Shown here in pieces: positions 1 through 6,861 of a DNA stretch of 9,214 nt; position 1 is the stretch's first letter; every line of letters starts with the position of its first letter. The notes below the pieces were generated by a model, which worked only from the letters and a program-made list of their open reading frames with translations, had not been told where the DNA came from and did no database searches. The position numbers were made by a program, and so were the translations under genes. The stretch spans positions 1 to 9,214 of the forward strand of contig JAEWYG010000210.1 in the NCBI GenBank assembly GCA_023395755.1. Direction: 5' to 3'. The stretch comes from Actinomycetes bacterium. Lineage in GTDB: Bacteria; Actinomycetota; Coriobacteriia; Coriobacteriales; Eggerthellaceae.

Positions 1-49
1 CAATAGAGCCCGTCGAACCCAATACCACGATGCGCTTTTTAGAAGACAT
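1..49 (-). CDS. dxr: 1-deoxy-D-xylulose 5-phosphate reductoisomerase, N-terminal fragment
   Basis: Only the first 16 codons lie in the window; the gene runs off the left edge. They read MSSKKRIVVLGSTGSI, which has the glycine-rich GSTGSI dinucleotide-binding turn that opens nearly all Dxr proteins. Dxr converts 1-deoxy-D-xylulose 5-phosphate to 2-C-methyl-D-erythritol 4-phosphate with NADPH, the committed step of the MEP isoprenoid pathway in the cytoplasm. The ATG at 49-47 has a strong G-rich Shine-Dalgarno (GGGGGAGG) about 11 bases upstream, inside the end of cdsA. The gene overlaps the cdsA stop by 11 bases, so the two are very likely translationally coupled. cdsA followed by dxr is a widespread bacterial order, which supports the call despite the short fragment. 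Confidence 0.85.
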   Translation of the reverse strand, partial: MSSKKRIVVLGSTGSI

Positions 50-941
50 ACGGGATGCACCCTCCCCCAACCAGCAGAATAGCCGAAGTCACGGCTACTA
101 AAAAGAGTGAGTCGCATCGATCGAGCAATCCACCATGTCCCGGCATAATAGTACCCGAATCCTTAAAACCCGAATTGCGCTTAATTCGACTTTCAGCAAG
201 ATCACCAAGCACTCCCATAAGGCCACTAATCAGACCAAACAAAATTGCTTGAGGAATAGACATTACCACCCCAGGGATAAATGCCATCAGGCACCAGAAC
301 ACAGCCGACCCCGCCAATCCGGCAATGAAGCCTTCCCAGCTTTTCTTCGGACTCGTTCTTGGTGCCAACTTATGTTTGCCAAACTTGCTACCAACCAGGT
401 AAGCAAACGAATCGTTTGCCCACACGCTCAGGAAAATTCCCAAAACCAGCACGCCACCCCACGGATCCGGCAAGGCTCCGCGCACCACCACAACACCTGA
501 AAGCAGCAGCCCCGTATACGCTGCTCCAAACAGGCTTACTCCCACATCGGGCACACGTGCGCGCATCCAAAACACATACCAGACAATCAGCGCCAACAAC
601 AGCGCCAAATTAACGCAAAGCGCTCCGTTCAAACCCCAAAAAAACACACTGACCGGGTACAACATGGCTGCAATTATACCCAACATCTCATTGGGTAGCT
701 TTGCATCTGAGCGCAACATGTAATAAAATTCCCCTGCCGAGATGCCAGCAAGAACCACCAACAACGCAAGCGTCGTCCACTTACTAGCAAGCAAACACAC
801 CACAGAAACAGCCACATACACAAAGCCCGTACGAAAACGCACCTGAATGTCGGTGGGATTTTTCAGTTTCTTGGGTGTTTTGTCCTGCGCAAATTCCTTG
901 ATTTTCTTGGTACGCTTACGATCTTCCCCCTCGTCTGACAC
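39..941 (-). CDS. cdsA: Phosphatidate cytidylyltransferase (CDP-diacylglycerol synthase)
   Basis: This integral membrane enzyme makes CDP-diacylglycerol from CTP and phosphatidic acid, the precursor of all phospholipids. The protein has 300 residues, close to the family norm. A charged cytoplasmic N-terminus of about 35 residues rich in Lys, Asp and Glu precedes a series of hydrophobic segments (about 40-75, 85-125, 135-180, 205-245, 278-298). The family signature is complete near the C-terminus: S251, KR at 254-255, KD at 260-261, PGHGG at 267-271 and DRCD at 274-277. The upstream conserved block WANDSFAYLVGSKFGKHKL (174-192) with SPKKSWEG (197-204) is also present. The start is GTG, directly abutting the uppS stop codon (TAG then GTG), with only a weak G-rich ribosome binding site inside uppS, so expression probably depends on coupling. 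No downstream ATG gives a better start. Confidence 0.95.
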   Translation of the reverse strand: MSDEGEDRKRTKKIKEFAQDKTPKKLKNPTDIQVRFRTGFVYVAVSVVCLLASKWTTLALLVVLAGISAGEFYYMLRSDAKLPNEMLGIIAAMLYPVSVFFWGLNGALCVNLALLLALIVWYVFWMRARVPDVGVSLFGAAYTGLLLSGVVVVRGALPDPWGGVLVLGIFLSVWANDSFAYLVGSKFGKHKLAPRTSPKKSWEGFIAGLAGSAVFWCLMAFIPGVVMSIPQAILFGLISGLMGVLGDLAESRIKRNSGFKDSGTIMPGHGGLLDRCDSLFLVAVTSAILLVGGGCIPYVF

Positions 942-1721
942 CTACTTCACCGCCCCGAAACGGCGATCGCGTCCCTGGAATTCCAGTAACGCACGCAAAA
1001 ATTCATAGCGATTGAAGTCGGGCCACAACACTTCAGTACATACAAACTCGGAATAGGCAATCTGCCACAACAAGAAATTCGACACCCGCATTTCGCCACT
1101 TGTGCGAATAAGTAAATCGGGATCTGGAATTCCTGCCGTATATAAGTGCTTCTCAAAAAGCTCTTCAGAAAGTTCCTCTGGAGCACACCCTTCGCATAAC
1201 GCTGCATGGGCTTCGTCTAGGTAGGACTTCATAGCGTCCAGTAGTTCTTGTCGCCCACCATAGTTCACTGCCACGATCAGCGTCATGCCGTCGTTATCCT
1301 TCGTCTTTTCCCATGCTTTGGCAAACGCATCGCGCGTCTTCTTCGGTAGCTCATCGGTGCGTCCAATGGTCATAACACGAACGCGTTCTTCATGGAGATC
1401 GTCCACTTCGGCGAGCATCGTCGTGGCAAATAGGTTCATCAACCCGATAACCTCGTCTTGGGGACGCTTCCAATTTTCAGACGAAAATGAATAGATAGTT
1501 AAATAACGCACGCCCACATCGGATGCACACCGAATGGTCTCTCGTACCGCATCAATTCCGGCCTTATGACCGAACAGACGATTCTTGCCGCGCTCCTTCG
1601 CCCAGCGTCCATTACCGTCCATAATAACAGCCACGTGTTCCGGCACAGCGGCAGCATCCAGCAACGTCGGATCGACATCTGCAGGTGGGTTAGGGAATAT
1701 ATAATCGAGCGGCCTATTCAA
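942..1721 (-). CDS. uppS: Isoprenyl transferase (undecaprenyl diphosphate synthase)
   Basis: This cis-prenyltransferase adds isopentenyl diphosphate units to farnesyl diphosphate to make the C55 lipid carrier used in peptidoglycan synthesis. The 259-residue protein shows all family motifs: HVAVIMDGNGRWA (29-41) with the catalytic Asp at 35, FGH at 50-52, SFSSENW (78-84), NYGGR (153-157), DPDLLIRTSGE (200-210) and SNFLLWQIAYSE (214-225), ending in the usual RDRRFG. The first 26 residues are a variable extension. The start is TTG at 1721-1719, 4 bases after the frr stop. A GGAG sequence formed by the last codons of frr lies about 10 bases before it, and no ATG or better start lies before the essential first motif. 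Actinobacteria often have several paralogues of this family that make different chain lengths. Product length cannot be read from sequence alone, but the operon setting favours the cell-wall enzyme. Confidence 0.95.
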   Translation of the reverse strand: MNRPLDYIFPNPPADVDPTLLDAAAVPEHVAVIMDGNGRWAKERGKNRLFGHKAGIDAVRETIRCASDVGVRYLTIYSFSSENWKRPQDEVIGLMNLFATTMLAEVDDLHEERVRVMTIGRTDELPKKTRDAFAKAWEKTKDNDGMTLIVAVNYGGRQELLDAMKSYLDEAHAALCEGCAPEELSEELFEKHLYTAGIPDPDLLIRTSGEMRVSNFLLWQIAYSEFVCTEVLWPDFNRYEFLRALLEFQGRDRRFGAVK

Positions 1722-1725
1722 CCTA

Positions 1726-2283
1726 CTAGATCTCCATTACTTCGACTTCTTTTTTCTTAAAGGTTTCATCGATCTCAGCGATGTAGTGATCGGTGAGTTT
1801 CTGCACCTCGGCCTGACCACGGCGCTCGTCATCTTCCGGGAGACTCTCTTCCTTAACGGCACGCTCGATAGCAGCGTTGGCGTCGCGGCGGGCATTGCGT
1901 ACAGCAACGCGCGCTTCTTCGGCATAGCTTTTACATTGCTTTACCAATTCACGACGGCGCTCTTCGGTAAGTGAAGGGAACGGCAGACGAATAACGGAGC
2001 CGTCGTTTGAGGGCGTTACACCCAAATCACTTTGCAGGATAGCTTGCTCGATAGCACCCAGCACACCTTTATCCCACGGTTCAATAACTAACATGTGCGC
2101 ATCGGGAGTCTTAACCCCAGCCATCTGATTTACCGGTGTTGGCACACCATAATAATCAACCTTTATTCGATCGAGAAGCATAGCGTTCGCACGACCCGTG
2201 CGCACGGAAGCAAAGCTGTCATGCAGCGACGCAAGAACCTTCTTCATGCGGTCTTCGCCCTGCTCAAGAATTTCATTCACCAT
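1726..2283 (-). CDS. frr: Ribosome recycling factor
   Basis: RRF acts with EF-G to split post-termination ribosomes so that the subunits can be reused. From the ATG at 2283 the protein is exactly 185 residues, the standard length. Conserved elements are visible: VRTGRA (27-32), the VDYYGVPTPVNQ strand (42-53), EPWD (68-71), LPFPSLTEERR (100-110) and RNARRDA (129-135), in the expected two-domain order with a long helical C-terminus. An AAAGGA ribosome binding site sits 6 bases before the ATG. The frame stays open upstream to a TTG at 2331, but the 16 added residues match nothing typical of RRF, so the ATG is preferred. The gene lies 67 bp downstream of pyrH and 4 bp before uppS, in one transcription unit. 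Confidence 0.96.
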   Translation of the reverse strand: MVNEILEQGEDRMKKVLASLHDSFASVRTGRANAMLLDRIKVDYYGVPTPVNQMAGVKTPDAHMLVIEPWDKGVLGAIEQAILQSDLGVTPSNDGSVIRLPFPSLTEERRRELVKQCKSYAEEARVAVRNARRDANAAIERAVKEESLPEDDERRGQAEVQKLTDHYIAEIDETFKKKEVEVMEI

Positions 2284-2350
2284 TACGATTCCTTTCACCC
2301 AACTCCCTGCGGTGCTGGCGGACGCGCCCAAAGCGCAGCCACCTCCGTAT

Positions 2351-3130
2351 CTATTCTACCGTGGTTCCAACGCTTTCGCCCTTCAAAGCACGCGAAATGT
2401 TACCCTCGACCGATAGGTCGAACACGATCATAGGCAGCTTATTGTCCATGCACAACGACGTAGCCGTAGAATCCATGACGTTCAAGCCCTTTGAAAGTAC
2501 ATCCATGTAGCTGATACGATCGAAACGCTGGGCATCGGGGTTTTTCGCAGGATCGCTATCGTAGACACCATCCACCTTGGTGGCCTTCATTAGGCAGTCT
2601 GCATTCAGTTCGCAGCCACGCAAAGCAGCCGTGGTATCGGTAGTGAAATAGGGATTACCTGTACCCGCAGCCAAAATAACCACACGACCCTTTTCCAGAT
2701 GACGCACAGCGCGACGACGGATATAAGGCTCGGACACTTCCTGCATAGTAATGGCACTTTGTACGCGAGAGAAGATACCATGACGCTCGAAGGCATCCTG
2801 CAATGCTAGTGCATTCATAACCGTAGCCAGCATGCCGATGTAGTCAGCCTGCGCACGATCCATACCCTCGGCAGATCCCGCCAATCCGCGGAATATATTG
2901 CCTCCACCCACAACAATGGCCACTTCAACCTCATCATGTACGATGTCGGCAATTTCATCGGCCAGCGCATCCACAACCTTTGGATCAATACCATAGCCCA
3001 GATTGCCAGCCAGCGCTTCTCCCGACAGCTTCAACAGCACGCGCGGATATGCGTAACCTCGTTCGCGCACACGCGCCCACTTCGCCCGCTCTTCAGCACT
3101 CGCCTCTGCGTTCACTTTGTCTTCCGTCAT
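2351..3130 (-). CDS. pyrH: UMP kinase
   Basis: This cytoplasmic, usually hexameric enzyme phosphorylates UMP to UDP with ATP, feeding RNA, DNA and UDP-sugar synthesis. It belongs to the amino acid kinase fold family, not the eukaryote-type UMP/CMP kinases. The 259 residues include LLKLSGEAL (32-40), GGGNIFRG (75-82), AAGTGNPYFTTDT (154-166), KATKVDGVYDSDP (182-194) and DSTA (220-223). The first 28 or so residues are charged and about 18 longer than in the 241-residue E. coli protein. The start is ATG at 3130 with a modest AGGG ribosome binding site. It is the first gene of the packed minus-strand operon. The upstream neighbour is htrA rather than the common rpsB-tsf pair, so this operon probably has its own promoter between 3131 and 3330. 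Confidence 0.96.
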   Translation of the reverse strand: MTEDKVNAEASAEERAKWARVRERGYAYPRVLLKLSGEALAGNLGYGIDPKVVDALADEIADIVHDEVEVAIVVGGGNIFRGLAGSAEGMDRAQADYIGMLATVMNALALQDAFERHGIFSRVQSAITMQEVSEPYIRRRAVRHLEKGRVVILAAGTGNPYFTTDTTAALRGCELNADCLMKATKVDGVYDSDPAKNPDAQRFDRISYMDVLSKGLNVMDSTATSLCMDNKLPMIVFDLSVEGNISRALKGESVGTTVE

Positions 3131-3330
3131 GAACCAATCCCTTCGATGACCTTAAGGTATGCATACGTTGACACCAATCTTACCTGAAAATGTAAAAGGG
3201 CGCGCAATTCGTGAGGCCTTTTCCGGTCATTTCACTTAATGAGCAGACAGAAGACCAAGCGGCAAGCCTAAACGACGCCGTCTCCTTTCCTCACCTGCAG
3301 TCAAACGTTAATCGATAGAAGAAATCACGC
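3131..3330 (-). promoter_or_regulatory. Probable pyrH operon leader/promoter region
   Basis: A gene-free stretch between the htrA terminator and the pyrH start. Because the upstream hairpin should end htrA transcripts, a promoter for pyrH-frr-uppS-cdsA-dxr is expected here. On the minus strand I see AT-rich candidate elements (TTTACA near 3197, TAAGAT near 3180) but no pair with good spacing. A 10-bp palindrome, GTATGCATAC, lies at 3158-3167. No ORF or RNA gene is recognisable. The assignment rests on position, not on a clear promoter motif. Confidence 0.3.
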
Positions 3331-3360
3331 AAAACGGCCCTCGGATAAATCCAAGGGCCG
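3331..3360 (-). terminator. Rho-independent terminator of htrA
   Basis: On the minus strand a 10-bp GC-rich stem (CGGCCCTTGG paired with CCGAGGGCCG, one G-U wobble) encloses a 6-base loop and is followed at once by TTTT and a T-rich stretch. It starts 38 bases after the htrA stop. Read on the plus strand the stem has an A-C mismatch and no T-run follows, so it is directional for htrA. Confidence 0.8.
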
Positions 3361-3397
3361 CAAGAGAAACTACCTAACTACAGGGGGCACGAAAAGC

Positions 3398-4816
3398 TTA
3401 TGCCGCACTACCACTATTCGAGGAAGAACCGCCACCGAACAGGCGCTCAAGCATAGATTCCTGAGCACTGTTCTTTTGCGTGGAAGCAGCCTGGGTGCTT
3501 TCGTCGGAACCCAACGTAACCTCAATCTGCTTAGTCTCGCCGCTACGATTCACTTCAAGCGTTACCTTGTCGCCTGGGTTCTTCGAACGAACATCCAGCA
3601 TAAGATCGTCAGCGGAAGCCACTTTGTTACCATCGAACTTCGTAACGATATCGCCCTCCTGCAGGCCAGCAGAAGCAGCGCCGGAACCACTCTGAACGCT
3701 CGCGATGTAGGCGCCGCTGTCAACGGCAAAGCCATAGCGCTGTGCGATCTGCGGGCTCACCGTGGAAAGAGACACGCCAAGCTGAGCATGGGTCGGAGTC
3801 TTGCCGTCGATGATCTGCTGAGCAATACCCATTGCATAATTCACCGGAATAGCGAATCCAACGCCAGAGTAGTTGCCCGAGTACGAAGTGATGAGGGTAT
3901 TGATACCGATAAGCTTACCGTCGGCATCAACTAGTGCTCCACCGGAGTTGCCGGGATTGATAGCTGCATCGGTTTGAATCATATTCGGATAGATAGTGGT
4001 TTGACCCGAGCTGTTACCGTACTGGTCGGTACCGCTATCCATGATTTGGGAGCGGCTGGTAGCCGACACAATGCCGGTAGCCACAGACTGCTCCAAGCCA
4101 AACGGGCTACCGATAGTCATAACCCACTCACCAATGGTGAGGCTGTCGGAATTACCCACCTCAACTGGCGTCAGACCGTTCACGTCTTTAGCTTTAACAA
4201 CGGCCAAGTCGGAGCTAGGATCGCTGCCGACGATATCAGCATCGTACTGTTCACCAGCCACCGTTACCTTCAGGGCGTCTGCCCCTTCAATTACGTGATA
4301 ATTCGTAACGATATAACCGTCTTTGGTAAGCACAACACCACTACCAAGGGAAGATTGGGCAAGTGTGCTGGTGCCGCTATTGCCGTTTCCCGTAAAACCG
4401 CTCGATTGATTCGTATAAACGTCGATAGCGGCTACTGAAGGCAGAGCCTTTTTAGCCACAGCCTCAGGTAAGGTAAGGTCTTGTTCGTCGGCATTGATCG
4501 TGCTCGACTCAGACGAACCCAACTGCGCCTGAGAAGAACCAGAGTTCGCAACACCCATAGCCCCCTGCCAGATGGCAAAGCCACCGAAGCCGATGGCGAC
4601 GGCAAGAAGAGCACCTAAAAACCCGTACAAAAATGTACGACCGCTTGGCGACTTCTTATCGTAAGTAACCTGACCACTCGCATGATGCGGCTGGTAACTC
4701 TGCGTTTGCTGGTAGTACGGCTGTTGGCCCGTCGAAGCCGTATGTTGAGTATGAGGGTCGTGCGCCGGAGGTGGAACAGGTCCGCCAGAGGGGGTATTGC
4801 CGTGCATATCAGTCAT
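3398..4816 (-). CDS. htrA: HtrA/DegP-type membrane-anchored serine protease with PDZ domain
   Basis: Predicted surface-exposed quality-control protease (trypsin-like, S1C family) that degrades misfolded exported proteins. The 472 residues are arranged as follows: a cytoplasmic Pro/Gln/His-rich tail (1-60), one membrane helix (about 62-84), a Ser-rich linker, the protease domain (about 115-335), one PDZ domain (about 343-435) and a Ser/Gly-rich C-terminal tail. The catalytic triad is intact: His174 in TNYHVIEG, Asp203 in SSDLAVVK and Ser291 in NPGNSGGAL. The N-in single-anchor layout is typical of Gram-positive HtrA rather than periplasmic DegP. The ATG at 4816 has an AAGGAG ribosome binding site 11 bases upstream; a second in-frame ATG is three codons later. 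The gene has its own terminator and is probably monocistronic. HtrA genes are often stress-controlled, and a short inverted repeat upstream could be an operator. Confidence 0.93.
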   Translation of the reverse strand: MTDMHGNTPSGGPVPPPAHDPHTQHTASTGQQPYYQQTQSYQPHHASGQVTYDKKSPSGRTFLYGFLGALLAVAIGFGGFAIWQGAMGVANSGSSQAQLGSSESSTINADEQDLTLPEAVAKKALPSVAAIDVYTNQSSGFTGNGNSGTSTLAQSSLGSGVVLTKDGYIVTNYHVIEGADALKVTVAGEQYDADIVGSDPSSDLAVVKAKDVNGLTPVEVGNSDSLTIGEWVMTIGSPFGLEQSVATGIVSATSRSQIMDSGTDQYGNSSGQTTIYPNMIQTDAAINPGNSGGALVDADGKLIGINTLITSYSGNYSGVGFAIPVNYAMGIAQQIIDGKTPTHAQLGVSLSTVSPQIAQRYGFAVDSGAYIASVQSGSGAASAGLQEGDIVTKFDGNKVASADDLMLDVRSKNPGDKVTLEVNRSGETKQIEVTLGSDESTQAASTQKNSAQESMLERLFGGGSSSNSGSAA

Positions 4817-4948
4817 CGTGGTTCACGCTCCTTGATGTCCGGGATGGTCGCTGATCGCAACACGTATATTGGTAATTCCACTACCTTACCACGCACATAT
4901 TCTGAGCAGGAATCCTTTAACTTAATTGTCATCCTCGCGTTGCAGAAT

Positions 4949-4964
4949 TACATCATTTGATGTA
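4949..4964. promoter_or_regulatory. Inverted repeat, possible operator upstream of htrA
   Basis: TACATCA and TGATGTA form a perfect 7-bp inverted repeat separated by 2 bases, about 133 bp upstream of the htrA start and 155 bp upstream of the rightward gene. The two-fold symmetry would suit a dimeric regulator. I cannot assign it to a known regulator and chance is possible. Confidence 0.35.
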
Positions 4965-5074
4965 CAGGAGCCTACACCCTTAGGACGATACCCAACGTAA
5001 CATATTACCCTACGCAAACTAATCGAAAGAATACGATGCCAGAATAGCGACATGGTGGATCAAACCACAGCGCA

Positions 5075-5083
5075 TGCTATTAT
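5075..5083 (+). promoter_or_regulatory. Possible extended -10 promoter for the 5120-8271 cassette
   Basis: TGCTATTAT matches an extended -10 element (TG, one base, then TATTAT) and lies about 37 bases before the first start codon, a sensible distance. No good -35 hexamer is found at 16-18 bp, which extended -10 promoters can tolerate. A 6-bp inverted repeat (TGGTGG at 5053-5058, CCACCA at 5089-5094) brackets the element and might be an operator or chance. Confidence 0.35.
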
Positions 5084-5119
5084 ATGAGCCACCACTATCT
5101 TAAACCATGAGGAGCGCCC

Positions 5120-5623
5120 ATGTCAGATCCAAAGCCTCCGCCCCGCACAGCAAGCACGTGTTTTCAAGCAGGGTACGTGCGTATACTATTACGTTTGTTA
5201 CCACATCTCATCAACCTGTTTCGACACGTCTCCACAAAAATACAAGCCGAAATCAACTATCTCCAAGCGGGATGCACCTTCATGTTAGCTGTGGATGGCA
5301 CGAATCTCTGTTGCATCTGCCAGCGCACCAACAAGGGTACCTTTAAACGCGTCGCACCCACTTCTCTTGCGCGCGATGTCGAGCCCGGCAGCGGACTACC
5401 CAGTATCAATGCGCAGGCAGTTACCGTCGATTACGTTATTGCCTTTCGTTCGCTGTCCTACGCTTTTGCTTGCTTCACTGGAGGCAAAACCTTGAAAGAC
5501 GCCTTATCCGAGAGGGCTTTCTCCACGCGCGGTCCCAACAATACCGGCGTATCCCTCACCTATTTATTTACGGCCTTACTGAAGATGTTTTTTGGCTGGC
5601 GTGCCGCGTATCGTACGCAATAG
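5120..5623 (+). CDS. Small protein with a probable SCP2-like lipid-binding domain
   Basis: A 167-residue protein with no signal peptide. Residues about 18-38 form a moderately hydrophobic, Arg-punctuated, probably amphipathic helix, and a cysteine cluster CCIC is at 64-67. Residues about 100-158 (a VDYVIAF strand, then SLSYAFACFTGGKTLKDAL, SERAFSTRGP and a hydrophobic helix SLTYLFTALLKMFFG) have the strand, G-K turn, helix and hydrophobic C-terminal helix layout of SCP2/sterol-carrier-type domains, which bind fatty-acyl lipids. This is a pattern judgement, not a database match. The ATG has a textbook GAGGAG ribosome binding site 5 bases upstream, so the gene is very likely real. It lies 41 bp before the alcohol dehydrogenase and is probably co-transcribed with it. 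Inferred role: carrying or presenting a hydrophobic substrate to the two dehydrogenases. It could also simply be an uncharacterised accessory protein. Confidence 0.75.
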   Translation: MSDPKPPPRTASTCFQAGYVRILLRLLPHLINLFRHVSTKIQAEINYLQAGCTFMLAVDGTNLCCICQRTNKGTFKRVAPTSLARDVEPGSGLPSINAQAVTVDYVIAFRSLSYAFACFTGGKTLKDALSERAFSTRGPNNTGVSLTYLFTALLKMFFGWRAAYRTQ

Positions 5624-5634
5624 CTCTTCCATCG

Positions 5635-5662
5635 AAGGAGTTCGCCATTAAAAGGAGTTCGC
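5635..5662 (+). repeat. Tandem duplication of the ribosome binding site before the alcohol dehydrogenase
   Basis: The 11-base sequence AAGGAGTTCGC occurs twice, at 5635-5645 and 5652-5662, offset by 17 bases. The second copy sits 2 bases before the ATG at 5665. The first copy is followed by an ATT at 5647 that is in frame with the gene, six codons upstream. It looks like a local duplication of the Shine-Dalgarno region; the downstream ATG is taken as the working start. Confidence 0.8.
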
Positions 5663-5664
5663 AT

Positions 5665-6852
5665 ATGAAGGGTTTTGAGTTTGCCTGCCCCACCAAAATC
5701 GTCTGTGGCACCCACGCACTGGACAAGCTACCTGGGGAGCTGGCCGATCGCAGGATATCGCACCCACTCGTAACAACCGATGCAGGGCTTGTGAAACTGG
5801 GAGTCGCAAACAAGCTTACCGACATACTCGATGCGGCCAATGTTTCCTACGATATGTTCGACCAAATACCACCCGATTCCTCCCTTGATGTAGTAGGTGA
5901 AGTGACACGCCTTTACACAGATCGCGGCTGCGATGGCTTCATAGCTATCGGGGGTGGCTCTGTTATCGATACAACAAAGGGTGCAGCAGCATCGCTCGCC
6001 TGCGAAGGAGTCGACTTTGCAACCTTGCAGGGGTCAGAGATATTGCAGTATGACTTACCGCCCTTTATTGCCGTACCTACCACGGCAGGCACCGGCAGCG
6101 AGGTTACCTTAGTGGCCGTCGTAGCCGACACACATAAACACGCAAAGCTTTCGTTTACTTCTTACAAACTAATACCACACGTGGCAATTCTAGACCCCGC
6201 ACTTACCAGCTCTCTGCCACCAAAACTAACAGCTACCACTGGCATGGATGCTCTCACCCACGCCATCGAAGCATACACTTCCATTCAAAAAAATCCCGTG
6301 TCCGACGCATTCGCATGCAAGGCCATTGAGCTTATCGCTCAAAACCTACCTCGCGCCTGCGCAAAGGGCGACGATACCGATGCACGCACCAACCTTGCAC
6401 TTGCCTCACTCATGGCTGGTGCTTCGTTTAGCAACGCCATGGTGGGTATCGTGCATGCATTAGGACACTCGCTTGGAGGCCTCTGCCACATCCCACACGG
6501 CCAAGCCATGATGTTACTGCTTCCCCACTGCGTACGCTTCAACCTGAGCCATGGTATCCACTCTGGCATCTATGGTGAACTGCTAGGGTATCTTGTGCCA
6601 GAAAATACACAGAAGTCGACTGTAGCCGCACAAGGTCCCGAACGCGATCTGGCTTTCTGCGACGAACTATTTGCCCTAAATGCGTTCTACCACACCGCAT
6701 ATGGTGTGCCTATCTCGCTATCCGAACTTGGTGTTGCTCGCGAGGACCTCCCCGCAGTAGCCAAGCAAGCACGCTACGACGGGGCCGCCCTCTACAATAC
6801 TACCGAAATTACCCTCGAAGATGCACAAGCTATCCTCGAGGCGGCATACTAG
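5665..6852 (+). CDS. Iron-containing (group III) alcohol dehydrogenase
   Basis: Predicted cytoplasmic NAD(P)-dependent, metal-requiring alcohol dehydrogenase that interconverts an alcohol and its aldehyde. The 395 residues match the family length. The N-terminal domain carries the nucleotide-binding GGGSVIDTTKG (96-106) and VPTTAGTGSEVT (137-148). The C-terminal domain has the metal ligands in FucO-like spacing: Asp195 and His199 in MDALTHAIEAYT, His264 and His278 in the HALGHSLGG...IPHG block, with His268 at the position next to the active site. The open frame extends upstream to 5470 inside the preceding gene, but the ATG at 5665 is chosen because it has an AGGAG site and starts the normal domain. 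It ends 9 bp before the aldehyde dehydrogenase. The substrate cannot be read from the sequence; relatives use lactaldehyde, butanol, 1,3-propanediol or longer alcohols. Confidence 0.93.
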   Translation: MKGFEFACPTKIVCGTHALDKLPGELADRRISHPLVTTDAGLVKLGVANKLTDILDAANVSYDMFDQIPPDSSLDVVGEVTRLYTDRGCDGFIAIGGGSVIDTTKGAAASLACEGVDFATLQGSEILQYDLPPFIAVPTTAGTGSEVTLVAVVADTHKHAKLSFTSYKLIPHVAILDPALTSSLPPKLTATTGMDALTHAIEAYTSIQKNPVSDAFACKAIELIAQNLPRACAKGDDTDARTNLALASLMAGASFSNAMVGIVHALGHSLGGLCHIPHGQAMMLLLPHCVRFNLSHGIHSGIYGELLGYLVPENTQKSTVAAQGPERDLAFCDELFALNAFYHTAYGVPISLSELGVAREDLPAVAKQARYDGAALYNTTEITLEDAQAILEAAY

Positions 6853-6861
6853 GAGAACCCC

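Larger units (their letters stand above)
4817..5119. other. Divergent intergenic region between htrA and the plus-strand cassette
   Basis: This 303-bp stretch separates htrA (leftward) from the gene at 5120 (rightward) and must hold promoters for both. It is visibly more AT-rich than the flanking genes. I see the htrA ribosome binding site, an inverted repeat at 4949-4964 and a possible rightward promoter near 5075. No convincing -35/-10 pair for htrA stood out, and there is no credible ORF, tRNA or other RNA gene. Confidence 0.7.

Noticed and set aside
2284..2331. 16-residue N-terminal extension of RRF starting at TTG with GGAGG upstream
   Set aside because: The ATG at 2283 gives the standard 185-residue protein with its own AAAGGA site; the extension has no RRF-like sequence.
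3476..3934. 152-codon open frame on the plus strand
   Set aside because: It lies entirely antisense to the HtrA protease and PDZ coding region, has low-complexity unnatural composition and no ribosome binding site of note.
3974..4438. 154-codon open frame on the plus strand
   Set aside because: Antisense shadow of the HtrA catalytic domain, whose frame carries an intact His-Asp-Ser triad.
5470..5664. 65-residue N-terminal extension of the alcohol dehydrogenase
   Set aside because: It overlaps the preceding gene in another frame and shows no dehydrogenase features; the ATG at 5665 has a clear ribosome binding site and begins the normal domain.
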